Below are positions 8,705 through 17,424 of a stretch of DNA of 64,000 bases, piece after piece. The number at the start of each line of letters is the position of its first letter. Within the stretch, counting starts at the first letter, position 1. This DNA is from CAYNFR01 sp964396595. Its GTDB lineage: Bacteria > Bacteroidota > Bacteroidia > Chitinophagales > Saprospiraceae. The notes beneath the pieces were generated by a model that saw nothing but the letters and a program-made list of their open reading frames with translations, was not told the DNA's origin and did no database searches. The stretch covers positions 1-64,000 of the forward strand of contig CAYNFR010000012.1 in assembly GCA_964396595.1 (NCBI GenBank), given 5' to 3'. Made by a program: the position numbers and the translations under genes.

Positions 8705-9913
8705 ATGCAAGAATTTTATAAAACTTGGGTTGTCGTTCTGTTTGTAATTATAGCTGCCTTGCCCTTGTCCGGGCAATATTATCCGTCAGCGGGACATTGG
8801 GAAAGAAGAGACCCGACAGCCTTCAACTTGAACCCGAAAATTATTCAGTCCGCTATTGATACCATTTTAAATAACAGTAGTGCTGATACCGCTGATCTAG
8901 AAATACATCACTATTTGACTTTTGGCAGAGAACCTTTTGGGGATGCGGTGGGTATCCACAAAAAGCGTGGAGTGCCGAGTGGCTTGATTATCAAGGATGG
9001 ATACATCATCGCAGAATGGGGTGATATCACGAGAGCAGATCTGACCTTTAGTGTAAGCAAATCATTTCTCTCAGCGACAGTAGGATTGCTTTATGATCGC
9101 GGAATCATCCCACATACGGATGAAAAAGTCGCAGGCGCTATGGCGCCAATATTACAAGCGGACACACGTGTAGGAGCTGAACGCTCCAATGTCTTAGGCA
9201 CTTCTCTGCTGCTCGAACCATTCGAAACCGAGCATAACAAAAAGATCACATGGGAGCATCTATTGAGACAGACGAGTGATTGGGAAGGGGTGTTGTGGGG
9301 GAAACCTGATTGGGCCGACAGGCCTTCAGGTCCTAAAGAAACATGGATGACCAGAGAAAGAACAGAGCCGGGAACAGTATGGGAATATAATGACGCCAGG
9401 GTTAATCTTCTTGCGCTTGCGGCAACTAATGTGGCACGACGCCCTTTGCAAGAGATTCTGCGCGATGAATTGATGAATCCTATCGGCGCCTCTGCTACAT
9501 GGCGATGGTACGGCTACCAGAATAGCTGGATAGTTCTTGATGGTAGATATGTCGAAGTGCCTAGCGGCGGTGCTCACTGGGGAGGTGGCATGCTGATCAA
9601 TGCCCTTGATATGGCGAGATACGGATTATTAACAGCACGCAACGGCAAATGGAATGACAAACAAATACTTTCAGAAGCGTGGATAAATAAAAGTCGTACA
9701 CCTACATCCGTAAAACCAGACTATGGCTATATGAATTGGTTTTTAAACACTGAAATATCTATTCCTGCTGCTCCTCAGGAAGCCTTCTATCATCTAGGAG
9801 CAGGTGCGAATATCATATATGTTGATCCTACTAATGACCTTGTAATCGTCATGCGCTGGGTTGACCGCAGTGCCTTAGCGCGAATAATCAAAGAAGTGAT
9901 GGCTGCTCTGTGA
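8705..9913 (+). CDS. Secreted beta-lactamase-family serine hydrolase
   Basis: This 402-residue protein has a signal peptide (about 1-24, ending LSGQ). The class C beta-lactamase/esterase fold carries the nucleophile motif S116-V-S-K119, a tyrosine motif in WEYNDARVN and a C-terminal HLGAG motif replacing KTG. Such proteins include esterases, D-aminopeptidases and penicillin-binding-like enzymes; the substrate cannot be told from sequence. It lies 23 bp after the cytochrome gene on the same strand and may be co-transcribed, though no functional link to sulfite oxidation is evident. Confidence 0.85.
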   Translation: MQEFYKTWVVVLFVIIAALPLSGQYYPSAGHWERRDPTAFNLNPKIIQSAIDTILNNSSADTADLEIHHYLTFGREPFGDAVGIHKKRGVPSGLIIKDGYIIAEWGDITRADLTFSVSKSFLSATVGLLYDRGIIPHTDEKVAGAMAPILQADTRVGAERSNVLGTSLLLEPFETEHNKKITWEHLLRQTSDWEGVLWGKPDWADRPSGPKETWMTRERTEPGTVWEYNDARVNLLALAATNVARRPLQEILRDELMNPIGASATWRWYGYQNSWIVLDGRYVEVPSGGAHWGGGMLINALDMARYGLLTARNGKWNDKQILSEAWINKSRTPTSVKPDYGYMNWFLNTEISIPAAPQEAFYHLGAGANIIYVDPTNDLVIVMRWVDRSALARIIKEVMAAL

Positions 9914-9956
9914 ACCTTTTGATCATTAGATTGTCTTATCCCCTAAAAATACGATC

Positions 9957-10529
9957 ATGCTAAAAAAATTAATGAAAACAGGGATTTTGGTTTATTCAGC
10001 CATGAGTATGTTTAAGCCCTCTGCCCAAGCTCAGAATAAAACCGATATTACTAACTTTCATGGCTTTAAAGCTGTCGGAATCGAAGGAAAAATCATCGAC
10101 TTTAGTCAATTCAAGGGAAAGAAACTATTGGTCGTCAATACCGCTTCTAAATGTGGTCTTACCCCTCAATACAAAGAGCTTGAAGCTCTTTATCAGCAAT
10201 ATGGTGGAGACAATTTCGAAGTTATAGGATTCCCGGCAAATAATTTTGGCAATCAAGAACCGGGCTCAGAAGAGCAAATTGCTCAGTTCTGTGAGCGTAA
10301 TTACGGCGTGAGTTTCACGATGATGAGCAAAGTAAGCGTGAACGGTGAGGATCAGCACGAGATATATCAGTTTCTTACATCAAAAGAACTAAATGGCGTA
10401 GAAGACAACCAGGTTAAATGGAATTTCCAAAAGTATCTTATTGATGAAAATGGTAATTATGTAAATCATTTAGCGCCAACCACCTCTCCTCTAGATAGGC
10501 AAATTACAGATTGGATCTCTGGAAATTAG
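9957..10529 (+). CDS. Glutathione peroxidase-family thiol peroxidase, exported
   Basis: This 190-residue protein has an N-terminal export signal (about 1-26, SAQA-Q). The GPx fold carries the catalytic tetrad Cys66 (NTASKCGLTPQY), Gln100 (NFGNQEPG), Trp155 and Asn156 (KWNFQKYL). It has cysteine rather than selenocysteine, as usual in bacteria, and such enzymes normally use thioredoxin to reduce peroxides. The signal peptide implies periplasmic work, unlike cytoplasmic BtuE/Gpx. It follows the serine hydrolase by 43 bp. Confidence 0.92.
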   Translation: MLKKLMKTGILVYSAMSMFKPSAQAQNKTDITNFHGFKAVGIEGKIIDFSQFKGKKLLVVNTASKCGLTPQYKELEALYQQYGGDNFEVIGFPANNFGNQEPGSEEQIAQFCERNYGVSFTMMSKVSVNGEDQHEIYQFLTSKELNGVEDNQVKWNFQKYLIDENGNYVNHLAPTTSPLDRQITDWISGN

Positions 10530-10631
10530 AAGTTTAGTTTAAGTTTACATCGCAGCGGAATTACTGTTGTTTATTTGGTCAATGACTGAGGTCAAATATC
10601 TTTGTCGGTTATTAATGTATGCTGTTTTTAT

Positions 10632-11963
10632 ATGAGGAATAACAAGATTTTGACTACATGGATACTGGACTCGGCAAGTAGATTTATACACAATTCTGCC
10701 TCGAGTGGTATCATACTTTTTATAAGCACCTTACTTGCCTTGTTTCTGGCAAATAGTGCATTATCCCATGCTTATCATGATTTCTGGGAGCAACATTTTA
10801 TAATAGGCTTCGAAGGATTCAAGATAGACAAATCTCTTCATCATTGGATAAATGATGGATTGATGTCCATGTTTTTCTTTGTTGTCGGATTAGAACTTAA
10901 ACGTGAGCTGGTTGCCGGAGAACTCAGCAATCCAAAGAACATAATACTTCCGGCAGCAGCTGGACTCGGGGGGATGATTGTGCCCGCATTGATATATTTT
11001 TGGTTCACGAAAGATGCGGGAGATGCTGCGTTAAATGGATGGGGTATTCCGATGGCCACAGATATTGCCTTTGCATTGGGAGTCTTATATCTTTTGGGGG
11101 ATAGAATTCCGATTTCATTGAAGGTGTTCTTAACGGCACTAGCCATTATTGACGACCTTGGTGCGGTATTGGTGATTGCCTTTTTTTACACAAGTAATAT
11201 TTCTTTATATAGTCTTGGGATCGGCGCGATTTTCCTGGGCATTATGGTGGCAGGCAATGTAATGGGCGTGAGAAGCGCAGTTTTTTATGGAATCATGGGC
11301 ATAGGTGGTCTGTGGACGGCTTTTCTTATGTCCGGTGTCCATGCTACTATTGCGGCAGTATTGGCTGCTTTTGCCATACCGGCGACCGTCAAATTGAATA
11401 AAGACGAATATCTCACCAAACTTAAATCTCTCTTGATCGAGTTAGATGAGTCAGAAGATAATGATCTTGTCATTGTTTCTGAAGAAGAACAAAGTCTGCT
11501 CGACAGAATTAATGAGACAACCAATGATGCACTAACCCCGCTTCAGAAATTGGAGCACGGACTTCACCCGATAGTGGCATTCATTGTTATGCCGATTTTC
11601 GCATTGGCCAATGCAGGTATTAGCTTTAACAGTGAATCATTGAGTCTTATCGGCTCTTCAGTAGGAATGGGAGTAATTGTAGGTTTAATAGTTGGAAAAA
11701 TAGTTGGAGTGTTCGGTGTTACCTATATAGTCACACAGCTCAAGTGGGCGTCGTTGCCATCAGGTAGTCGTCTTATTAATTTGCTAGGTGTAGCTTTCTT
11801 ATCTGCCATAGGCTTTACTATGTCCTTGTTTATAACAAATTTGGCCTTTGAAGATACCTTGCTCATTGACAGTGCCAAAATCGGGATTCTCATAGCATCG
11901 TTGATCAGCGGCATAATAGGTTACTTGATATTAAGGAGCACTACATCTGTTGCCGCGTTGTGA
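10632..11963 (+). CDS. nhaA: Na+/H+ antiporter NhaA
   Basis: The protein has 443 residues from the ATG at 10632; an upstream in-frame TTG at 10602 would add ten residues without family similarity. It has about twelve membrane segments and the NhaA landmarks FFFVVGLELKRE, ATDIAFALGV and the paired aspartates in AIIDDLGAVL (Asp174/Asp175), which bind Na+ during electrogenic exchange for two protons. A long hydrophilic loop (about 255-300) separates the two halves, as in many NhaA proteins. It stands alone after the peroxidase gene. Confidence 0.95.
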   Translation: MRNNKILTTWILDSASRFIHNSASSGIILFISTLLALFLANSALSHAYHDFWEQHFIIGFEGFKIDKSLHHWINDGLMSMFFFVVGLELKRELVAGELSNPKNIILPAAAGLGGMIVPALIYFWFTKDAGDAALNGWGIPMATDIAFALGVLYLLGDRIPISLKVFLTALAIIDDLGAVLVIAFFYTSNISLYSLGIGAIFLGIMVAGNVMGVRSAVFYGIMGIGGLWTAFLMSGVHATIAAVLAAFAIPATVKLNKDEYLTKLKSLLIELDESEDNDLVIVSEEEQSLLDRINETTNDALTPLQKLEHGLHPIVAFIVMPIFALANAGISFNSESLSLIGSSVGMGVIVGLIVGKIVGVFGVTYIVTQLKWASLPSGSRLINLLGVAFLSAIGFTMSLFITNLAFEDTLLIDSAKIGILIASLISGIIGYLILRSTTSVAAL

Positions 11964-12476
11964 TTTCCCTGCTTGGCGTTGCCAATTACTGAGCTTGTCT
12001 GTTCGATTGACGCAGATTCCGGAACATGGCAATACCATAATACATTATTAAGCCCCCTTTACTGGTAGGGTTATGACAACATGCGAACAAACAAAACTAA
12101 GCCCAAAGGTGCGATAATCAGTAACATAGCCTGCCCCCGATTTCCGAAGTATGCCCGCCAGACCTACGCTGACACCGCCACGCACAGAGACGATGGTCGA
12201 AGTCTGTGGCTTCGATCCCATAACTAAAGAATTTTAACTTCGATGCCACAAGCGCCAAAGAATAAATGCACAAAATCTAGCATCATATCGTATTGTGCTT
12301 TTATTTTAAGTATAGTGCGTATTGAATCAAACATTCATAAAATAGTGCGTCGAAGTGGCAAGCTTTGACGATCGGGCAAAACATCTCTTTCACTTGTTAT
12401 CCGCGTAGCATTGGAAAATTGCGTAAATGAAACTATTCTTGCAACTCCTTTACTAATATAACTAGCAAGCCTTATC
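11964..12476. other. 513-bp region without a recognised gene
   Basis: No convincing reading frame is present. A small hairpin TCGAAG/CTTCGA (12197-12202/12210-12215) and a repeated ATAGTGCGT (about 12314 and 12342) are the only structures seen. It may be decayed sequence between nhaA and the lipoprotein gene. Confidence 0.4.
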
Positions 12477-12875
12477 ATGAACGTAAAAGCAATCTTCTTT
12501 CTCGCAATATGCCTCACAATCCTGAGCTGTAATGACAAGAGCAACAAAACGAAGGATACGCTGGCCGAGATCTTAAATCCTGATAACATCTTTTCGGTCA
12601 AAGGACAGTGGTACTCCCCCGGCAGTGCTGCGCTACCTTCTACTTGGTATCAGTTTGATGACATTGAATACTTCACATGGCTCCATAACGAACCAAAGCC
12701 GACTGTCGCCTCAGGTACATATGTACTCGAAAACATGACACTAGAGTGTTCCAAAGCCGAGAGACAAGAGCTCATATACCTTCGAATAGATATGATTACC
12801 ATGGATCAGATCCAATTGACACAATACGGCATGGGTGGTAACGGCTTGATATTTCAGAGACAAACCAAGAAATAG
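12477..12875 (+). CDS. Small hypothetical lipoprotein
   Basis: This 132-residue protein starts with a signal peptide and lipobox (LTILSC, Cys18). The mature part is predicted beta-rich, with aromatic residues (QWYSPG, STWYQFDDIEYFTWLHN) and a C-terminal LIFQRQ. It resembles small lipocalin-like or META-like stability domains in general shape, but I cannot assign a family. No partner gene is evident. Confidence 0.6.
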   Translation: MNVKAIFFLAICLTILSCNDKSNKTKDTLAEILNPDNIFSVKGQWYSPGSAALPSTWYQFDDIEYFTWLHNEPKPTVASGTYVLENMTLECSKAERQELIYLRIDMITMDQIQLTQYGMGGNGLIFQRQTKK

Positions 12876-12943
12876 ATTATATTAAAATTTTAGTTCATAT
12901 GATTGAATGTCAATCATTTAGAGATTGATTTAGAAGATTTATA

Positions 12944-12961
12944 TTTTTTTTTGTATATTTG
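12944..12961 (+). promoter_or_regulatory. Candidate promoter with a T9 tract before the 68-aa gene
   Basis: TATATTTG at 12954-12961 matches the Bacteroidota -7 consensus TAnnTTTG. It is preceded by nine T residues (12944-12952). A well-spaced -33 TTTG is not obvious. Transcription would start near 12968, leaving a structured leader of about 60 bases before the ATG at 13031. Confidence 0.45.
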
Positions 12962-12983
12962 CTAGCTCATTAGCCTATGGGGC

Positions 12984-13012
12984 TTCCCTTCCAGGGAATT
13001 AATTGATTAATT
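12984..13012 (+). promoter_or_regulatory. Two overlapping hairpins in the leader of the 68-aa gene
   Basis: TTCCCT-TCC-AGGGAA (12984-12998) and AATTAAT-TG-ATTAATT (12997-13012) share two bases, so both cannot be fully paired at once. They lie between the candidate promoter and the start codon. This may be a simple leader structure or a switch. Confidence 0.35.
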
Positions 13013-13030
13013 GAACCAAACCTGATAGAA

Positions 13031-13237
13031 ATGCGAAGAAAAAATTTTGAGATGGGGACCGGCAAATATTATTTTAACGTAAGTTCCGGACCACAGACAA
13101 TTACAATTCACCGATTGGAAAAAGATAGTGCGATAAAAGCGTATCAGAGCTATATCAAAATCGGTAAATCAGCCGAATGGCTGGGAAAATGGGATGGTAA
13201 GAAATTTTCTGAAACAAACATCGCTCAGGAAGCATAA
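13031..13237 (+). CDS. Conserved-looking 68-residue hypothetical protein
   Basis: This small, basic protein has the composition of a beta-sheet domain (KYYFNVSSGPQTITIHRL, then AYQSYIKIGKSAEWLGKWDGKKF). It has its own promoter-like sequence and structured leader and is followed by a strong terminator, so it is an independent, probably well-expressed unit. The pattern of strands vaguely recalls small nucleic-acid-binding folds such as PUR-alpha-like DUF3276, but this is a guess. No signal peptide. Confidence 0.55.
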   Translation: MRRKNFEMGTGKYYFNVSSGPQTITIHRLEKDSAIKAYQSYIKIGKSAEWLGKWDGKKFSETNIAQEA

Positions 13238-13255
13238 CAATACCTCAACTGTAAA

Positions 13256-13291
13256 TAAAAAACGCCGGGACAATGTCCCGGCGTTTTTTGT
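13256..13291 (+). terminator. Strong intrinsic terminator after the 68-aa gene
   Basis: AACGCCGGGACA (13261-13272) and TGTCCCGGCGTT (13274-13285) form a 12-bp GC-rich stem, preceded by A residues and followed by a T-run to about 13290. It separates the small gene from the helicase gene starting at 13316. Confidence 0.92.
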
Positions 13292-13315
13292 GTCAACTCA
13301 TATCATTATCAATAT

Positions 13316-14614
13316 ATGGATCTTAGTAGGATTCCGCTCGTACTTAACAAGGAGTTACAATACGCACTCGATCAACTCGAACACGCTTCACATCCTATTT
13401 TTGTATCAGGTAAGGCAGGAACCGGTAAATCCACATTACTACAAATATTTAGAAACACCAGCCAGAAAAAAATAGCCGTAGTCGCTCCCACTGGCGTAGC
13501 AGCACTCAACGTGCGGGGACAGACCATTCATTCTTTCTTTAAGATTCCTCCCCGCATTCTGTCTGCATCAGATATTAAAAAAGTACCAAACAGAAGTGTT
13601 TATAAGAACTTAGAAGTATTGGTAATCGACGAAATATCCATGGTAAGAGCGGATCTTATGGATACGATTGATACTTTTTTACGTATCAATCGCGAGCGTC
13701 AAGAACCGTTTGGTGGTGTGAGAATAGTTTTGTTCGGGGATTTATTTCAACTCCCTCCTGTGATAAGTTCTCCATTCGAAAAGGAGTATATCAATAAGAT
13801 ATATGAATCACCCTATTTTTTTTCGAGTGAGCGTTTTCAGAGATTGTATCAAGACCTGGAGTTCATTGAACTGCAGACAGTTTATAGGCAGCATGAAGGA
13901 TTTTTTATCTCAATTTTAGATCAGGTAAGAACTAATCAACTGACCGATGAAGCATATCTTGCGCTAAACGAACGTGTCACGCTGACGGATGAAGAACTCC
14001 CTGATGGAGCCATTACGCTGTGCACAATTAATGCCATAGCTGATAAAATAAACCATAGCAGACTTGAGGAAATTCAATCAGAGGCACGAAATTATAAAGC
14101 TGCTGTCACAGGTCTATTCGACCCAAAAATATATCCTACTGACTTAATGCTCAAGCTAAAAGTAGGCGCTCAAGTCATGACACTTCGAAATGATCAAGAG
14201 CGTCGATTTGTTAATGGATCGATCGGAAAAATTCTGCACATGCAAGAGGATAGCATCGAATTAGAAATATTCAGACCCCGCGACACGTCACTACATGTGA
14301 GTATCCATAAGGAAACCTGGGAAATGATTAAATATCAATGGCATGCCACCGAAAAGAAAATCTCGACAGAAATAATCGGAACTTTCACACAGCTACCGGT
14401 AAAGCTATCTTGGGCAACAACCATTCACAAAAGCCAAGGAAAAACATTTGACAAAGTCATTATAGATCTAGGTCGAGGGGCATTTGAGTATGGACAGACC
14501 TATGTGGCACTATCGCGATGTACAAGCTTAGAGGGCATATACTTAAAGAAATCCTTGACACCGCGTGATTTCATGGCAGACCCCAGGGTAGCGGCGTTTT
14601 ATGATTCGATCTAA
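13316..14614 (+). CDS. Pif1/RecD-like superfamily 1 helicase
   Basis: This 432-residue protein carries SF1B helicase motifs in order: Walker A GKAGTGKST (32-40), Walker B VIDEISMVRADLM, motif III FGDLFQLPPV, and late motifs KLSWATTIHKSQGKTFDKVIIDLG and YVALSRC. It lacks extra N- or C-terminal domains, matching the short Bacteroidota Pif1-like ATPases. It probably unwinds DNA 5' to 3' during repair or replication of difficult structures. It starts 25 bp after the terminator and is convergent with the aspartokinase gene. Confidence 0.9.
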   Translation: MDLSRIPLVLNKELQYALDQLEHASHPIFVSGKAGTGKSTLLQIFRNTSQKKIAVVAPTGVAALNVRGQTIHSFFKIPPRILSASDIKKVPNRSVYKNLEVLVIDEISMVRADLMDTIDTFLRINRERQEPFGGVRIVLFGDLFQLPPVISSPFEKEYINKIYESPYFFSSERFQRLYQDLEFIELQTVYRQHEGFFISILDQVRTNQLTDEAYLALNERVTLTDEELPDGAITLCTINAIADKINHSRLEEIQSEARNYKAAVTGLFDPKIYPTDLMLKLKVGAQVMTLRNDQERRFVNGSIGKILHMQEDSIELEIFRPRDTSLHVSIHKETWEMIKYQWHATEKKISTEIIGTFTQLPVKLSWATTIHKSQGKTFDKVIIDLGRGAFEYGQTYVALSRCTSLEGIYLKKSLTPRDFMADPRVAAFYDSI

Positions 14615-14636
14615 TCAAGTTTTGTCATTGGTATAT

Positions 14637-15962
14637 TTATGCCGTGCATGATTCCTCGATAAACAATCGGTTCAATGCGCGCATAGCACTTTCCTTATGC
14701 TCTGTCGCTACCAGAATGGATATATTATAATTACTTCCTCCCATCGACACCATGCGCAAAGGAATATTCACTAAGGCATCAAAAATGCTATTCAAGTGTG
14801 CAGTGTTATCATAAAGTTCATTACCGACGATACAGATAATTGAAAATCCGGATTGGACAGTCACTTCTCCAAACTGTAATAACGAGCGCCGAATAGCTGT
14901 TAACTCGGTGGTATCATCTATCGTACATGATACGGCCACCTCTGATGTGGTAATCATGTCAACAGGGGTGTGAAAATCTTCAAATACTTGAAAAACCCTT
15001 CTCAAAAAACCATAAGCCATTAACATCCTATGACTGTACACCTTTATAGCCGTAATACCATCTTTCACCGCAATAGCTGTCACAGATCGCCCACTACTTC
15101 GCGATGATATCAAAGTACCCGGCGCATCCGGTGTTATTGTATTTTTTATTCTCAGCGGCACAAGTGCACGCTCTGCCGGCAGTACACAGGCAGGATGGAG
15201 GATTTTGGCACCGAAAAAAGCTAGTTCCGCAGCTTCACGATAAGATATAAACCTGATCGGGAAAGTGTCATCCACTATCCTTGGGTCATTATTGCGTAGT
15301 CCATCGATGTCTGTCCATATTTGAATCTCCTGGGCCTCGATAATACTCCCGATGATTGTTGCCGAGTAATCACTTCCACCTCGACGTAGATTGTCTAAAT
15401 CTCCTTTACTATTGCGACAAATGTAGCCTTGGGTAACATATAGGGTTTTGCCAGGATGCGCTTCCAGGATAGGCAGAAGCAAGCCTTTAGTCTCCGGCAT
15501 ATTCGGCTCGCCCTTAGCGTCGATACGCATAAAATCGAGGGCATCAATGCTAGCTATATTTAAGCCATTTTTTAAACAGATAGTGGAAAATAAATATGTA
15601 CTCAGTAACTCACCTTGTCCTACTACAGCGGCAGCGTACGCCGGCGTCCAATATTCCTTGGATACTAAACTTTCGATAAATGAAAATACCTCGTTAATAT
15701 AGGCATCAGTAGAAATCGCGTGATCCGGATCAATCTCCGATAATATGCAGACATATTCTTCTCTCATGTGCTCACACAAGGCTAAAGCAGATGATCTATC
15801 TTCGGATTGTATAAATGATACTAGCCGGTGCAGCTGGTCTGTGGTACCCGCCATAGCCGACAATACCACTATCGCGCCTTCTTCCCTCCTCGACAACTCA
15901 AGTACTTGCTGCATCCTCTCGATGCTTCCCATTGATGTTCCCCCAAATTTCAGAACTTTCAT
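14637..15962 (-). CDS. lysC: Aspartate kinase with C-terminal ACT domains
   Basis: This 441-residue protein starts with the kinase signature MKVLKFGGTSMGS and contains RRGGSDYSATIIGSII and WTDIDGL substrate-site motifs. From about 300 on there are two ACT domains (VKVYS-like IKVYSHRMLMAYGFLRRVF and VTVQSGFSIICIVG) for allosteric control. It phosphorylates aspartate, the first step to lysine, threonine and methionine. No homoserine dehydrogenase is fused. The exact paralogue (lysC or thrA-type feedback) cannot be told. The gene lies divergent from an ACT-domain protein gene. Confidence 0.92.
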   Translation of the reverse strand: MKVLKFGGTSMGSIERMQQVLELSRREEGAIVVLSAMAGTTDQLHRLVSFIQSEDRSSALALCEHMREEYVCILSEIDPDHAISTDAYINEVFSFIESLVSKEYWTPAYAAAVVGQGELLSTYLFSTICLKNGLNIASIDALDFMRIDAKGEPNMPETKGLLLPILEAHPGKTLYVTQGYICRNSKGDLDNLRRGGSDYSATIIGSIIEAQEIQIWTDIDGLRNNDPRIVDDTFPIRFISYREAAELAFFGAKILHPACVLPAERALVPLRIKNTITPDAPGTLISSRSSGRSVTAIAVKDGITAIKVYSHRMLMAYGFLRRVFQVFEDFHTPVDMITTSEVAVSCTIDDTTELTAIRRSLLQFGEVTVQSGFSIICIVGNELYDNTAHLNSIFDALVNIPLRMVSMGGSNYNISILVATEHKESAMRALNRLFIEESCTA

Positions 15963-16052
15963 CTATCGTAAAATATTAAATCAAGAGGCAAACTTAGCTT
16001 GATTACAAACTCGATATAATATTTGGGCTCAAAAAATACATAAAACAAACAT

Positions 16053-16072
16053 TTTGTTATTTTTATAACAAA
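16053..16072. promoter_or_regulatory. Palindrome between aspartokinase and the ACT-domain gene
   Basis: TTTGTTAT-TTTT-ATAACAAA is an exact 8+4+8 inverted repeat in the 117-bp divergent intergenic region, 7 bases before the ATG of the ACT-domain gene. It overlaps a minus-strand TATATTTG (16069-16076) that fits the -7 consensus for the aspartokinase gene. It is a plausible operator, though its AT-rich nature lowers certainty. Confidence 0.4.
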
Positions 16073-16079
16073 TATACAC

Positions 16080-16733
16080 ATGAAGCTTAGCCATATAATC
16101 GAAAGCCAAGTAAAACAGTCGCCATTCATCTCAGAATGTCTCAATGCTGGCTTGATTAACACCACAGCGCTTGCGCGATATCTTCAGCCTTCTGTCGAAA
16201 AAGAAATGGGCGAAAGCGTCCAGATCAGCGCCATAGCGATGGCCATTAAAAGAATGCCCATGTCATTAGATCTTATCAACCATAAGTCATTGGCGAGGTT
16301 TATCAAGCAACTGCGTGATATATTGGTTCGTTCAGAATTAGAAAATCTGAGTGTTCGTCACTCCCCTACACTATTTGATAAATTGCTAAGTATAATAGGA
16401 ACTTTTAAGGATGAGGATCGACATTTTTTTGGCATGATTAAAGGGATTTATGAGACAACACTCGTTTTTAGCAATGAACTTTCGGTATTCGTTCACGAAC
16501 AGCTGATGGGTGAAGAAATTATCTCAAGCCGAAAAGAGTTATGTGCCGTATCGATCATGCTTCCTAAACAAAATCTTGACACCTCCGGTGTGTATTATAC
16601 AATACTCAAAAAGCTAGCATGGAAAGGTATCAACATTGTCGAAGTAATCTCCACATCCAATGAAGTCTCGCTGCTATTCGACAAGAAGGATATCGACGAG
16701 GCCTTTAAAGAATTGATAACGCTCAGCCGATAA
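16080..16733 (+). CDS. ACT-domain protein with helical N-terminal part, possible regulator
   Basis: This 217-residue protein has an N-terminal helical region (about 1-60: SPFISECLNAGLINTTALARYL and VQISAIAMAIKRM) that reads like a winged-helix fold. The C-terminal domain (about 150-215, CAVSIMLPKQNLDTSGVYYTILKKLAWKGINIVEV marks its beta-alpha-beta pattern) resembles the ACT domain of aspartokinases. ACT domains bind amino acids. Its position, divergent from aspartokinase across a palindrome, suggests amino-acid-dependent regulation of that gene. That is inference; the family itself is uncharacterised as far as I know. Confidence 0.6.
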   Translation: MKLSHIIESQVKQSPFISECLNAGLINTTALARYLQPSVEKEMGESVQISAIAMAIKRMPMSLDLINHKSLARFIKQLRDILVRSELENLSVRHSPTLFDKLLSIIGTFKDEDRHFFGMIKGIYETTLVFSNELSVFVHEQLMGEEIISSRKELCAVSIMLPKQNLDTSGVYYTILKKLAWKGINIVEVISTSNEVSLLFDKKDIDEAFKELITLSR

Positions 16734-16739
16734 ATTTTT

Positions 16740-17396
16740 CTATTGAGAGCTGACCGGCAAATCTACTCTACGAATAAGCTCTGACACAATGTCAACAATA
16801 TTGGGATAGATAGGCAGGAGCGCCTCTATTTCAGCACGATTGCGTGGATTGACCCATCGAAAATCCTCTATATCCTCTTCTTTCTGTACCTTAACTTTGC
16901 TTTCAGTCGGAGTCATCAGGTACCAATAACTGAGTTTGAGGTTTCGCCTACCATTTACACCTTTGAAAACATGGTATGTACTGGGTAGTTTTTCAAGAAT
17001 CTTGATCCCTGAAAGTCCCGTCTCTTCTTCAACCTCGCGAATGGCCGTTTCCTTTTTACTTTCATTTGCCTCCATCTTGCCTTTCGGCAAATCCCAAAAG
17101 CCCCGTCTGAAAATAAACAGCACTTCTCCATTCTTATTCACAACTGCACCACCTGCTGCCGGAACAATTCTCACTATCGACAAGAAATCTGCCTCCAATT
17201 GCTTGATGTCAGAAGAAAAGATAATCATTCTTTTAAGAGAAGCATCATTTTCTAGCTTATCAAGATAGTTCAGTAGAAATTTGGTCTTACCGGGATAGGT
17301 CAGAAGGAGTTCTTCTTCGGGATTGTCCTGAAACCAGCTTCGCATGCATTCATGTGATAGCAGGATTTGTTTGTCATTGAAGTATATTTTGTACAT
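16740..17396 (-). CDS. Nudix hydrolase
   Basis: The protein has 218 residues from the ATG at 17396; an in-frame TTG at 17408 is less likely. The Nudix box GKMEANESKKETAIREVEEETGL matches G-x5-E-x7-REUxEExGU and lies about two thirds along. An N-terminal extension of about 75 residues (YFNDKQILLSHECMRSWF) is unassigned. These enzymes cleave nucleoside diphosphates linked to other groups; the exact substrate is unknown. It is divergent from pyrE with only 28 bp between the two ATG codons. Confidence 0.88.
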   Translation of the reverse strand: MYKIYFNDKQILLSHECMRSWFQDNPEEELLLTYPGKTKFLLNYLDKLENDASLKRMIIFSSDIKQLEADFLSIVRIVPAAGGAVVNKNGEVLFIFRRGFWDLPKGKMEANESKKETAIREVEEETGLSGIKILEKLPSTYHVFKGVNGRRNLKLSYWYLMTPTESKVKVQKEEDIEDFRWVNPRNRAEIEALLPIYPNIVDIVSELIRRVDLPVSSQ

Positions 17397-17424
17397 TCGC
17401 GCGCTCAAAATTCATGCATAGATA

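Noticed and set aside
13194..13475. 93-codon frame spanning the terminator at 13256-13291 and the helicase start
   Set aside because: It runs through a strong terminator and overlaps two better-supported genes in another frame.
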